A stretch of DNA of 64,000 bases from Endomychus coccineus (GCA_958510875.1 OY294069.1:175380868-175444867); one strand, 5' to 3'; shown: positions 1 through 10,515, counted from the first letter of the stretch. Notes: generated by a model from the letters alone, not told the origin. Made by a program: numbers and translations.

Positions 1-381
1 TCCCACCAACGAATGGAATCATATCATTATAATCAACGTTGTGTGAAAATATCGGAAGATTTGAAACGTTCTTGAAACTCGTTTGATTGCAATATATTTC
101 ACTTGAAATTTTTCTCTTATCTCTGTCTCTAAAATATGATCAGCAAGTCGGTTTGAGGGAATGGGAATTACTTAATTACTTTCTATCAAATATTAAAGTA
201 ACGGTCAGTTTAAGCTATATATCAGCTGTTGCAATCTAAAGCTCAGGCTCAGATATAATGATGTAACGAGTTGGCTCGTTTTATTTGAGATTTATAACTA
301 ATAACTCCGAAAATTGTAAGACAAGTTTGACTTACATATAACCGTCGTTGCATCTCTGACGATTCATCATTCTTATTGCAG

Positions 382-509
382 ATGATTGGGCATCTATATT
401 TGGAGATCCAACCAAATTCGGACTAGGCTTGTTCTCCGTCATTTTTGATATATTTTTTATTATCCAACATTATGTACTGTATAAGCATACACAATATGAA
501 GAGAAATGA
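382..509 (+). CDS. CTNS: Cystinosin, last coding exon (partial gene)
   Basis: This is the C-terminal exon of the lysosomal cystine/H+ symporter, a seven-helix PQ-loop protein that exports cystine from the lysosome. A splice acceptor (TTATTGCAG) ends at 381. The exon enters in the middle of a codon, with one base supplied upstream. It reads [12 protein letters not shown], then GLGLFSV, a hydrophobic helix ending QHYVLYK, and a stop at 507-509. The block around [10 protein letters not shown] is the strongly conserved cystinosin C-terminus, and the final helix and short polar tail match the family layout. The tail ends HTQYEEK, with no obvious GYDQL-type lysosomal signal in that form. No preceding exon is seen in bases 1-370, so the rest of the gene lies before the window. 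Identification is confident despite the short length. Confidence 0.85.
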
Positions 510-740
510 TGGAAAATTATTTAAATTATTATGTATATAGTAGCTACTATACGCTTATGTAAATATTTCGAGATAAATTATCATAGCTATATTATTTGTT
601 AGGCAATAAATAATTCTATTTTACAATGTTAATAAATGTTTTATGCACAATATTTGTTTTTTTTTTCTATGTACCTCAGCCTATTATGTTAAGTGTGTCA
701 GATTCTGCGCATTCTGCTTGATGAAGCCAGAGGAGCTTAA
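510..740 (+). other. Cystinosin 3' UTR and polyadenylation signal
   Basis: AT-rich sequence follows the cystinosin stop codon. A canonical AATAAA lies at 605-610, about 100 bases after the stop, and is the likely poly(A) signal. Nothing else is recognisable before the retroelement relic that follows. Confidence 0.55.
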
Positions 741-1315
741 AGCAACCAAAACTCAAGCATGTCAGGTACAACTATTCCTATAAAGTCTTCCATATTTGTG
801 CTCGTGATCACCATAAACAGTACCCTCTCATGGGACGATCATGTGAGATCCATTGCGAAAACCGCTCCACAAAAACTTGGTTTTCTATTCCTTGCCAAGA
901 GCTACTTTACTTTCCAGCAGCTACTCATAATCTGCAAACCATAGATTCGACCTATCCTTGAGTACTGTTCAGATGTTTGGAGTTCGGCACTCAAACATAC
1001 GCTGGAACTCTTGGATTCTGTCCAGAGAGTGCTATTCGTCTAATGGATGATGTCATATGTACGAGTTCATTGATCTCTCTAGAACTTCGTAGAAAGGTGG
1101 GAGATCTCTTCCATTTCTATAGATATTTCCATGGTGGATGTTCATCAGAAATCTCGTCTGTTGTTCCACCACGAGATAATCCAGATAGGCGGACTATTCG
1201 AGCTCAAACTAGCCACCACTACTGTCAAACTCGAGACCTGCTGAGATTCTTCCTACCAGACTTCATTTTTTCATCGAACTGTGGATTCTTAATGACGCTG
1301 TAACAATTATACATT
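740..1315 (+). pseudogene. Non-LTR retrotransposon relic, C-terminal part of reverse transcriptase ORF
   Basis: Two frames together read like the end of a jockey/CR1-type pol. They contain LSWDDHVRSIAKTA, KLGFLFLAKSYFT, a frame change, IRPILEYCSDVW, then FYRYFHGGCSSE, and a phrase resembling RTIRAQTSHHY near the end. These match the usual order of thumb and C-terminal motifs downstream of the YADD active site in insect non-LTR elements. Stops and frameshifts interrupt it, so it is dead. The 5' part (endonuclease, fingers/palm) is absent. Confidence 0.75.
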
Positions 1316-1780
1316 TTCAAGGAATCAATATCAAATCCTAAGAATTTGAGAGACGCAGTTTAATTTTCAGAATAACAAAGTAACCTTTCGAATCTATACC
1401 ACAAGATCTACCTAAGGTACTACTCTAAATACATTTATATCAAAGGATCACCACTCATCAATAATGAGTTCTTCTTCTTCAATATGTAATATTCCGCCTA
1501 GATATTTGAAATGATTTAACTTACCTGCGAACGAATTAAGAAGATCAAACACAGATAAAACTAATCGCTTCTAAACAGCAAATTATTATTGTCGAATTAA
1601 TATTATTCAAAGTGTGTATTATTTACATTAAGACGTTTGCGTTTATTTAGACTTCAACATTTTCCTATTTAATCTTTATATGCGTTAATGACATCTATAT
1701 CAGAATGCAAATAATCTTAATTGCTCAAAAAACTTCAAATTGAAGGCAAATTGATGAGAAAGTGCTGGTTCACCCTCCAA
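1316..1780. other. No gene recognised
   Basis: AT-rich sequence in which I see no open frame, RNA gene or clear repeat. Confidence 0.4.
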
Positions 1781-1782
1781 TA

Positions 1783-1812
1783 ATGAAAGCTGTACTGTTC
1801 ATCGCGATTTTT
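1783..1812 (+). CDS. Possible first coding exon encoding a signal peptide
   Basis: An ATG opens ten codons reading MKAVLFIAIF, followed at once by a consensus donor GTAAGT (1813). A Lys followed by a run of hydrophobic residues is what a signal-peptide exon looks like, and the secreted gene at 33711 has the same arrangement. I could not find a convincing second exon downstream, where transposons have landed. It may be a gene remnant or chance. Confidence 0.25.
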
Positions 1813-2036
1813 GTAAGTTTAACATTGTACTTTAAATTTTGGGTTAAAAATATACAGTCTTGATGATTCGGAACGTTTAACGAAGTGTAAAAGAATAAAA
1901 TAAGTGATCTAATTCAAAAATGCACATCTCCATTGGAAACATAATATAATTGATAAGATAAATTGGAAAATCATATGATTTTCTCCAAACTGTTGATATC
2001 GGGGGATATTCATGCCAAGTTATCGTTGGAAATTCC

Positions 2037-2180
2037 TGGCGTCTGGATGGATTCCGCGTCACAATAGCTCGACTTGATGCCGACCTTTCGCCAACCATTA
2101 CAGATGGCATCTTCAGGGTAGGCCGGAATCCATCCGGAAGCCAAGAATTTCCAAAATTAGCTATCCGCAGAAGTCTACCA
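2037..2180 (-). repeat. Penelope-like terminal fragment with hammerhead-like core (family 2)
   Basis: The segment closely repeats 38690-38770. Read on the minus strand it has CTGAAGA (2116-2110), a hairpin, then GGCGAAAGGTCGGCATC. The whole is closed by a 12-bp stem between 2045-2056 and 2124-2135 (GGATGGATTCCG and its complement). CTGANGA plus GAAA around a stem is the hammerhead core, and Penelope-like elements carry such ribozymes in their terminal repeats. The inner part of stem I does not pair well, so activity is doubtful. Confidence 0.5.
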
Positions 2181-2199
2181 CTCATGTTGAGTTTGGAGG

Positions 2200-2370
2200 C
2201 TGGGTTATTGAGCCGAAAAGAGGAGTGGTGAAACTTTTTACCTAGTGAGGTCTTTCCCTATGCCTATAAACCTGCAAAAATAATAATACTACTACCATCT
2301 CCTCCCTACACTGCTGACTCACACGATGTTCTTCGAACATTATAGGTTCCCCTCGCGTACAGTCAAAGTA
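2200..2370 (+). pseudogene. Short 3' end of a non-LTR element
   Basis: Broken frames read VVKLFT, then EVFPYAY, then about 20 codons later DVLRTL. This is the order seen at the very end of the pol ORF of the element at 740-1315 and of the fragment at 24340-24560. It is short and frameshifted. Confidence 0.35.
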
Positions 2371-3056
2371 TATTAAAAAAAAGATGCAGCTCCATCAGTC
2401 AGATCATCTGAACCTATTTGTCAATGAAACTAAAATGAATAAATCAATAGGTTGAGCTTTTTTATATGCTCACAATTTATGTTTAAATCTTGCACGAAAA
2501 CTTGAAAGAAAATATGTTTCAAAATTATGAAATTGCGACCACAACTAAAAGCATAAATCATAATAAAATTCGTTCAATGAAGGTTTAAAATACGCAATAT
2601 TGTATTGAAATTTTCATTTGGTCTTAAGATAAAACATGAAACTGCAGCTTTAAGTAATTATTTGATAATTCTATCCTTGGCCTACGAATTGAAGTTGACA
2701 AGTGCAAAAAGTTTGCATTGCTCGGGGTAAAGCTTTAGATACAGTGTAAGCAACCTTCTTCAATGAAATAACATTAAGTGAAAATATAAGTTTGCAGTTT
2801 GTTGTATTCCTTGAAATATTAGATGGAAAAATGAACAAACGACTACCGAAAGTAGTCCATCAAGATTAGTATTCTATTCTCATATGCCATGTATTAAAGG
2901 ATATTATAAGTTTAATATTGGATTACATAAAAAACTCTTTGAAGGGTTGGAATTTCAAAATATAATTTTAATCAACTGTTACAATTCAGAAAACACATAA
3001 TATTAACTTGACAGTCGTCTCCTCTCATAGATGACCAGAATATTTATTGATATACT

Positions 3057-3330
3057 TTACTCAGGGATGAGTAAATAAGATCTGTTATAGTCTCCCCCCC
3101 CCTGGCCTCGAACTCGCCTCGAGGAGGGGCCAGTTTCATAGGATGCTTCCTTTCTTTTCTTTTTCAAGGGTCGTCCCCTTCTACTCAACACAAGTATAGT
3201 ATTTTCCTCTTCTGGTGGATAGCGGTACAATACTCCCTGGGACAAAATATAACCTCGATTAGTCCACTTGGTAAGCTCTGGGTCTGAAAGATCTTTAAAA
3301 CTTTGGATAATTTTCAGAAGTTCAGTTCCT
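3057..3330 (-). pseudogene. Ty3/gypsy integrase-proximal fragment
   Basis: The minus strand reads GYILSQGVLYRYPPEEEN and ILVLSRRGRP, which resembles the region just before the integrase HHCC finger in Ty3/gypsy pols. The finger and the catalytic core are missing, and the frame runs on into the polypurine tract and the LTR. Confidence 0.5.
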
Positions 3331-4140
3331 ATGGGGCAATTCTATGGAAACGTCACACTCTTCTATTATCCCTTTAGCTAACAATCGATCTGATTCAGTC
3401 TTCAAAAATGATTTCCTGGCTGGAGATATTCGATACGGAGGCAACGCAATCGGAGGGTAATTTCCTGTGTTGATATGATGTTCTGCATAGGGAGTCGGCT
3501 CTCCCCCCAGACTGGAAATATTCTTATGCTGATTCAAAAAATCATTGAACCGAGAACGTTTTTCATCTGTAAGCATGGTTCCTTCTTCGCAAGTTATCAA
3601 ATTTTTGCTTTCAGGAATTGAGTAAAACGCGATATCGGAAATATGATTTTCAGATTCAAACATCAACTGATATCGAGCGGATTGATTATCAGAGAAGTAC
3701 CACTTTTCATTATGAACATCTAAGATAAGTTTTGCATCCTGTATGAAATCTATACCAAAAACGGTTTTGTCACGAGCGTCTGGAAAAATAATGAATTTGG
3801 TAGGTATGATCTTGTCTTTAATCTTAACGTCAACACTGGTGACAAGGACATCTTCCAATTTACCTTGACCGTCGGCAAACTTCACCGTAATATGCTCCTT
3901 ATGGAACGTTTGATCTTCTCCTTTCAAAATATCATACAGTACTTTACCAGCAACACTCTGTTTCGCCGCTGTGTCTAACAGACCTAGACCTTGATGACCT
4001 AATATATTGACTTGCATAATTTGCCGTGAACGAGGTGCAATGAGTGTATCGATACTGAAAAATTCCATTGGAGCCGTCTCAATTTTATTACAAGAAGGAC
4101 AATTTGAACGAATATACCCTGGTTCGCCGCAATCCTTCAA
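3322..4140 (-). pseudogene. Ty3/gypsy zinc knuckle, protease and RT start
   Basis: The 272-codon frame begins with a zinc-knuckle-like DCGEPGYIRSNC, runs through an aspartic-protease domain with LLDTAAKQSVAG at residues ~54-65, and reaches the start of RT (PPYRISPARKSF, LLAKGIIEEC). It then stops after a few unrelated codons. Retropepsins usually carry D-T/S-G at the active site. Here it is D-T-A, so the protease glycine is replaced. RT proper is deleted. The frame is open yet lacks the domains needed to transpose. Confidence 0.8.
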
Positions 4141-4687
4141 GTTTTCTAGCCACTAGTTGGAGCGCCACTATAAAAGGCTATTATAAGTTTAATGATTGGA
4201 TTACATAGAAAACTCTTTGAAGGGTTGGAATTTCAAAATATAATTTTAATCAACTGTTACAATTCAGAGAACACAAAATATTAACTTGACAATCGTAAAT
4301 TATTAATTCTCCCAAAACGCCATCCCCTACTCCTCTCATAGATGACCAGATTATTTATAGATATACTTTATTCAGGGATGAGTAAATAAGATCTGTTATA
4401 CATGCCTTTTTCGTAAAGTTGTTTTAGAACATGAATTACTTGATCATTGTAACTTCTGACACATACCGCTGGATGGCGCATCTGGATTATTTGGCGTCTA
4501 CATGTGCATCCATATTCTACGTAATATCTAATGTATCAACTCTATGCTTTTCTAACCTTATTCATTTCAATTTGACAGTTACGATTACGAAGAATTAAAT
4601 CAGGACGGAAACGTGAAGTTGCAAAAGTTCTACACGAAGAAATATACATAAAAAAACGTACATATTCAAATCATTTTTTCTGCAACA

Positions 4688-5686
4688 ATGTCCATGAATG
4701 ATAAGAGCTCAGTACCAAATAATGAAGAAATCGTCCAAGAAATAACAGAAGATTTAGAAAATCAACTTCTAGAAGATAGAAATTACGAAAGCGCAAGTAG
4801 TAATAATACCGACAATGAAGGTATTTGGTTATATTAATTTCAGTTCTAAGTTAAACTAAATCGTATGATTTTAGAATTCGCAGATGCTTCAAACAGATCA
4901 GATGATGAAACTGACATACCTGAAAAGAATCCAGATGACGATCCGGAAAATAATTTGGACGATTTCGTAGATGAAGAACAACTAAAACATTCCGAATCGA
5001 CGTTAAGTAGTGAAGTAATGGAAACGAGAAGGACGCAAGCACTCGAACTTAAGAAAAAAGGTAATACCGAATACAAAAATACAGAATATAGGGATTCTGT
5101 ATTCACTTACACAGAGGCACTCAAATTATGTCCTTTGAAATACAGTACAGAAAGGTCAATTTTTTATGCGAATAGGGCTGCTTGCAAAATAAATTTGAAC
5201 TTGACAAAGAGTGCTATAGAGGATTGTTCTAAATCTATCGAATTAAATGACAGTTATGTTAGAGCTTATTTGAGAAGGGCAAAGTTATATGAGGAAGAAA
5301 ATAAATTGGATGAGAGTTTTGAGGATTTTAAGAAAATTCTAGAATTGGATCCAGGAAATGTAGAAGCTCTGAGTGCAAATCAAAGGCTCCCACCTAAAAT
5401 AAATGAAAGGAATGAGAAATTGAAAGAAGACATGTTAGGTAATTGAAACTTTTTATTATATTTCATGTTCCATTATGTTTTACTTATGATTTGTAGGTAT
5501 CTATAATGATAAGGTTTTGACGGTTGAATAGTTGAATTAATCATTTTCATGTTTATAGGAAAACTTAAAGACCTTGGAAACTTGATCTTGAAACCATTTG
5601 GATTGTCAACGAACAATTTCAATCTCGAGCAAAATTCTGAAACGGGAGGATATTCAGTTAATTTCAACCAAAATCGATCGACGTAA
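4688..5686 (+). CDS. TTC1: Tetratricopeptide repeat protein 1 (TTC1)
   Basis: Three exons, 4688-4820, 4875-5438 and 5559-5686, join in frame (GT..AG at each intron, both introns short) to give 274 aa, close to the roughly 290 aa of vertebrate TTC1. The first ~95 residues are acidic and low complexity. Three TPR units follow (about residues 115-220: [47 protein letters not shown]). The conserved C-terminal block [17 protein letters not shown] then ends in YSVNFNQN. This tail is diagnostic of TTC1. TPR arrays of this kind bind the C-terminal EEVD of Hsp70/Hsp90, and TTC1 is a cytosolic adaptor also linked to G-alpha and Ras signalling. I chose the ATG at 4688 because it opens the frame just after an untranslated leader. 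AATAAA signals lie at 5708 and 5723. The gypsy element ends only ~280 bases upstream. Confidence 0.93.
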
Positions 5687-6944
5687 AATAGGTGTGATTA
5701 CTTTTGTAATAAATTATTTGTAAATAAATTCTTGATAATGTTAATAATTAAGCACATACATATTCAAAATATGTTCACTTCAAATTAAACTTTACTGGAA
5801 AAGTATTTATTTTTCAGTTAGTGTAAGCTAAATATGATTTAAATACATTGTAATAAAAAAAACCAGGAGTATTATTTCAATGCTTGTTTTCACATAGCGT
5901 CCCTAAATTTATTCATGAAAGGCCATAAATGTTTTTGAGTTTCGATTGTTCCATTTGTAAATTTAAACAATTCATAAATAATTGCCTGTTCTTCGCTATG
6001 GTATCTGCTTGAAGGAGTGGGGGTAGTGTTTTCGGATTTTCATGTAGACGGTGACTTTTTTCTTGTTTTGAAGGTCAAGTATGCAAAATTTCATCAAGAA
6101 CGGCACTTAACTGCTTTAACAGGTGGGAAAGAGGGGTGTGGCAGTTTGAAATCTCTTGTTTTGAAGGTCAAGAGTGCAAAATTTCATTCAAATCTGAATA
6201 AAACCAGATTTTTAGGTTACAAACAAACATCCGTCATTATTCATATGGATTATGGGAACTTCCTAATTCACAAGTTTTCTCAGGAAGCAGTGACGTCAAT
6301 TTTTGGTCACAAAATGTCGCGAGTGAACGCCCATAAATGGCGTCTGAGACATTGTTGCCAGGTTTTAGGGGTTTTTATTTGGATAATTTCCTTTCGCTTA
6401 TTTTTAAACATTAGAAATTGTTGAATTAATAAACCGATCAATAACAAGATTTACAAGAGTAAGAAGCATAAGATCATTTCCGTCATTCAAATATGCGCGG
6501 TTATCTGCGTCATAACCATAGATAAGTAGAGGAAGACATAAGATTCCCTGGAACCGTGACTCACGAATTACAAGCAGGAAGTTCAAAACTCAGATTTTAT
6601 AATGTGTATATTATTTCTAGATTATTTAAACATTTAGGGGTTTATTTCAAATTTTAGAGGGATTTGCAGCGCCATCTGGGGGTTGCTGGGCGAAGCTACC
6701 TGGCAACTAGTCTGACAGACCTGAGAATGACGTTAAAATATCACTACCACAAGACGTCATAACATAAGTGACAGCTCGAAATATGATATTAAAGACGTCA
6801 TATTTTAATGGACTATAATATAGGTTTTATCAAAGTATGTGTAAAAAATTGCTCAGGAGATTACATTTGCCTTGTTAACTTTGAGGACCAACTATTTTTT
6901 CACACAACAACTATTCATTTTTGTGCCCCTGTACTGCTTGTTTA
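5687..6944. other. TTC1 3' flank, intergenic repeats
   Basis: Poly(A) signals of TTC1 come first. A 33-bp near-duplicate (about 6061-6093 and 6162-6194, CTTGTTTTGAAGGTCAAG then TGCAAAATTTCAT) follows, about 100 bases apart. The rest (6300-6720) looks like dispersed repeat sequence. I see no gene. Confidence 0.4.
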
Positions 6945-7733
6945 TACCGGGATATCAAAAAGTATCTTGGTCAAGGGTGGTTGTGGAATCTAAAACGTAT
7001 GTCTTAGTTTACATTTGAAATAATTATGTCACTGTCACACTGATATCATCAATAACCTACAAATTTCATACCTATTTATTTAGTTGTAAAACAATAATGA
7101 ATACAAATTAATATAGTAATAAAAATTGTCGAAATGTTAACTTTGAACCTTTTAAAAGGTCGGGATAGCCACAAACCGGGTCGAAAACGGTTTTAAAATA
7201 GTTAATTTTCGATAAATGGAATGACGTTCACGTGAGAAGCCCGTAGATCGCGAGTTGGAAAAGTGCAAAAGTTAGGAACATAGAACTTCTTTACGAGGGC
7301 TTTTTGCGTACCGTTTTCGCTCCATGTAGTTATATTTAGTCGCGATACGCACCCGACGGCCCTTCTTTTTTCCAAAAATTCCGTTTAAATAGGAAAATTT
7401 AATTAAAATAGAAGCAGGTACTCTCAGGTCTTAACTGACGAGTAGCGAGCTTCTCGAGGGAAACGTCAAAATAATTTCGTTCCTAGCGAATTACATAGGA
7501 CGTCTGGCGTTCATGCAATTATGTTTTTAGATAATTCGAACCTTCTAATTTCGATAGGCCAAGTGAAAATCCCGGAGTCTGAAGCGCTAGAGACTTCTGA
7601 GTATTATAACATTCGTATAAAATTGCGAAATTTCGCACTTTTAGAAACTTCAAATTAATTAATTTGACACAAGTAAAGACACACATAGATTCCACAACCA
7701 CCCTTGACCAAGATACTTTTTGATGTCCCGGTA
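6945..7733. mobile_element. TIR transposon, 789 bp, TTA target duplication (copy 1)
   Basis: Inverted ends of roughly 50-60 bp begin TACCGGGATATCAAAAAG on the left and TACCGGGACATC on the right (read inward). Direct TTA flanks both sides (6942-6944 and 7734-7736). The interior has no transposase frame, so it is non-autonomous. A diverged longer copy lies at 50705-51707. A 3-bp TTA duplication fits PIF/Harbinger, and CACTA elements also give 3 bp. The family assignment is inference. Confidence 0.75.
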
Positions 7734-7933
7734 TTATAGGAAAGTATTTTATGTAAAAAAAGTCTTATTTGTAAACTTGTTAACTGAAAAGTCTTGTATT
7801 CACAAAAATAAATATTTATTTCTATGATACTATAATAGGTACTATAGTTTATACAAGAAGTGTGAAAGTGGAAAGTATTATTCGAAATATAGGTAACATC
7901 AATAGCACTAGAGCACTTGACCTGTATTTGACG

Positions 7934-8141
7934 CACAGAGATAAAGAATAGAGTACTTGAATTCGCCAATTCCGATATGTTTTCTCTCTGATTTATCGGA
8001 CCTCTCTTTTCAAAGGCCACGACATCCACCGCCCGGAGCGCGATAGACAGAGAGAGAAAAGATATGGGAGTTTTCTTAGGTCTCGTCACTTGAAAAGCAT
8101 TGTGCCTATAGGATTCAAGTACTCTATTCTTAATCTCTGTG
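7934..8141. mobile_element. MITE, 208 bp, 8-bp target duplication
   Basis: Inverted ends of about 28 bp start CACAGAGAT and read on to AGTACTTGAAT, with one mismatch. A perfect 8-bp direct duplication, ATTTGACG, flanks the element at 7926-7933 and 8142-8149. An 8-bp TSD with CA..TG ends indicates a hAT-type (or P-type) MITE. It has no coding capacity. Confidence 0.88.
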
Positions 8142-8301
8142 ATTTGACGACTATTAGTCGTCAAAAATAATGACATCTCATATTATATGAGTCATATATT
8201 GTGACGTACTTTATAGGTCATGTATTAGTCAGAGACGTCGAGGACTGAAAATGACGAAATACAACATCATCTTTGGTCACTGTGCTACCTAGGTTAAATG
8301 C

Positions 8302-8610
8302 TTTTTTTTTGGGGTGCGAGGTGGTTGAAACCCTTTATAGGCACCTTATGGTCCTGTAACATCCCATAAGGTAGTGTGGGAGTCCCTGAGTCCCGAACCT
8401 TAGATATACCCGCTAAACACTCCACCTCGTGTGGTAGGCTCGATCCTGCAACCAGGGCAGTCACGATGACACTTGGGCTTGACAGCCCATTGTATCTTGC
8501 CGCACCACTTTCTCGGTCCATCGGAAAAATTCCGCAGTCGCTGGATTCGAACCCGCGACCGGCAACCACAATGATTAGAAGATCGATGCTTCTACCACTG
8601 AGTCACCTGG
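8302..8610 (-). repeat. tRNA-derived SINE
   Basis: Read on the minus strand from 8610, the head is tRNA-like. It has an A-box-like TGACTCAGTGGTAGAAGC, an anticodon-loop-like CTTCTAAT, and a perfect B box GGTTCGAATCC. A tRNA-unrelated body then ends in an A run (the T run at 8302-8310). The acceptor ends do not pair, so it is not a functional tRNA gene. The anticodon region looks most like tRNA-Arg(UCU). RNA polymerase III would transcribe such an element, and it would move using LINE machinery. Confidence 0.78.
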
Positions 8611-9359
8611 TTATATCCTTACTTTGGTGTATACAAGTTTTCGTCGTCCCGGAATGAACTTAATCGTAACCTAAAAAGAAAGATAGTAAAATGAATTATT
8701 CGGTAGTCAAACCTACGCTACAAAAAGCGAATTCAGTATATAATGCGGCAGTTTTCTCCGCTACAACCGCTAATATTACGTCAAACTGAATTCGATATGT
8801 CAATAATTGTACAAGCGCGCAACTATGCTTTCATCTGAAGTCTGGAATTAATTGATGTGACTCATACTTCGATGACGTAAGTGTGACGTCATTCAAATCT
8901 TAGAATAAGAATTTCGGATACTTCTGTGGGATAAATGTACGCCTATGATATATATTTATGAGAAGAAAAACATAGTTAACTAAAATACTGAAAATAGTCT
9001 TAGATGGATTCAGAAAAGCTGAAAATGGGTTTTTACACCGATTACACACTTCCCTTATACTACGTATAGTGAGGAAAGTGAAAAACAGCCGTACTGATAT
9101 AGATTTAATTGTTCCATTTATACTGTTTACATGACAGTGAAGTACTCGTCAGAAAAATTAAGAATGAGTCAAACAAGAGATGAAAAACTATACAATATAC
9201 AATATATTTAAAAAAGGCAAAACATAATATATTATTATTAATTCATGTTTAAAACCACTCAAACCAAAATGACTAGGTATAGAACCGATGCAATAAAGAA
9301 CTATTAACTATAATAGTACATTTTAGATTCCATTAAAAGACTGAGCCTTCTTGCGGTAC
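8611..9359. other. No gene recognised
   Basis: AT-rich intergenic DNA. A short imperfect inverted match surrounds GAATTCAGTATAT and ACTGAATTCGATAT near 8730-8800. I found no open frame of interest. Confidence 0.35.
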
Positions 9360-9610
9360 TCCTGTTGTCAATGTATACATGTTGACGATTTAATTATTTG
9401 CCCGTAAAGATCATATTCTACTACGCTCAGACTTCTATTTGAAAGATACGATTCGAATAGTATCGATGCTATGCCTCTAATACCCATCTGTTCTAATTTC
9501 ATCAACATGATGCCATGAACAACGCTATCGGAGGCTTTCGACAAATCTAGGCCTTCATTCAAAGATTCTAATATTTTATGAATTAAATGATTGATTTGCC
9601 TTTTTATGTA
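9360..9610 (-). pseudogene. Non-LTR reverse transcriptase relic (palm entry)
   Basis: The minus strand reads GLDLSKASDSVVHGIML, MKLEQMGIRGIA and SYLSNRSLSV. This is the 'DLSKAFDSV ... L..GIRG ... SYL.NR' motif 2a/3 of jockey/CR1-type RTs, with the usual F changed to S. It lies downstream, on its strand, of a fragment that should follow it, so the two are separate or rearranged copies. Confidence 0.7.
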
Positions 9611-9760
9611 TAGCTATGATTTCAGCAGTGTTACGTTTTTCTGGATATGAAAAAGTTGATGATGGTTTATCGAAAATTAATCGTCGGAGACTAAAACTGA
9701 CATTAACACAAGAACGCATATTATTAGTTTTTAGTTAGTCATGTTAGACAATCAAGGAAA

Positions 9761-10049
9761 CATTATACAGAGTGATGCATTCTTAAATGAACAAACTTCC
9801 AGGAATTATAGAGCTTCGGAAGCTAATGCCAGTGTGTTGTATAGACTTTTCATTTTGGGGTCAAAAAAGGGAGATACTGGGCGTTAAAGTGAATATTTTT
9901 CCAATTTCTTCCAAAGCGTCGCTTTTTTTTTCTAAATTTGGCCCACAAAGTACAGAAGGCGTTATAAAATTCTCTGCCAACCAGTGCAGGAGATATGGTT
10001 ACTTGTTGGGATTAATTCGGTCAAAAAAGTTATAGCACTCTGTATAATG
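9761..10049. mobile_element. MITE, 289 bp, TACAGAGTG ends
   Basis: The ends are an inverted pair, CATTATACAGAGTG at 9761-9774 and its complement at 10036-10049. Taken as TA plus TACAGAGTG, this gives a TA target duplication, as for Tc1/mariner MITEs. The foldbacks at 41121 and 42110 have related ends (TACAGGG). No coding sequence of its own. Confidence 0.65.
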
Positions 10050-10129
10050 CAACATTTCCAGGCATGCATCCCTAAATTGCAAATTGCCTCTATAACTTTT
10101 ATGCATCTCTCATCGATTCATCGTAAACT

Positions 10130-10515
10130 TTACTGTTTCACCTTGTTTACTAATTTTATCGAAAAAAGCATTTTATTCTTTTTTAGACAAAATTTTAATT
10201 CAAGGTGGTAGATCCATTTTCTGGAAAAATTGCGCTTTTTTTCTTTAAAGCAAAACAAATACAAATACATTTGCTTCGGACGTGCATGTGAGGAATGAAA
10301 TTGCACCATTTGACTTTTTTCTACATTTAAGTCTAATATATTTGTCTCAAACCAATCCTTCAAAATTTGCAATGACTGCTCTATTTTAATTTTGTAGCAG
10401 TAGAGTCATCAGCAAAACAGACTATATTTTCAATCAATTCGTCGGGTAGGTCATTTTTATAGAGCAGAAATAGCAAAGGTCCCAATGCTGAGCCCTGTGG
10501 AACTCCCTGCAATTT
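10130..10515 (-). pseudogene. Non-LTR reverse transcriptase relic (active-site region)
   Basis: On the minus strand the frame reads GVPQGSALGPLLFLLY, NDLPDELIENI, then CFADDSTATK. These are RT motifs B (PQGS) and C (FADD). After a stop it continues QILKDWFETNILDLNVEKS, the usual post-active-site segment. The element type is jockey/CR1-like. Stops show it is inactive. Confidence 0.8.

Larger units (their letters stand above)
2889..4401 (-). mobile_element. Internally deleted Ty3/gypsy-type LTR retrotransposon
   Basis: Two direct repeats (about 2889-3090 and 4168-4401) act as LTRs. They share long stretches such as CTCTTTGAAGGGTTGGAA, and the right copy has an extra stretch of about 32 bases. 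The element is bounded by a perfect 5-bp duplication ATGCC at 2884-2888 and 4402-4406, the size expected for Ty3/gypsy integrases. On the minus strand a TGGCGCTCC primer-binding-site-like sequence follows the 5' LTR (about 4168 downward), and a G-rich polypurine run (about 3091-3100) precedes the 3' LTR. Between them lie only a zinc-knuckle/protease/RT-start fragment (3322-4140) and an integrase-proximal fragment (3057-3330). Most of gag, RT, RNase H and integrase is missing, so it is non-autonomous. Confidence 0.85.

Noticed and set aside
8302..8610. A functional tRNA gene on the minus strand
   Set aside because: The A and B boxes are good, but the acceptor arms do not pair, the T stem has a mismatch and the body runs on to an A-tail. 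SINE fits better.
8294..8657. Overlapping 91- and 93-codon frames on opposite strands
   Set aside because: They lie within the SINE and have no protein-like motif.
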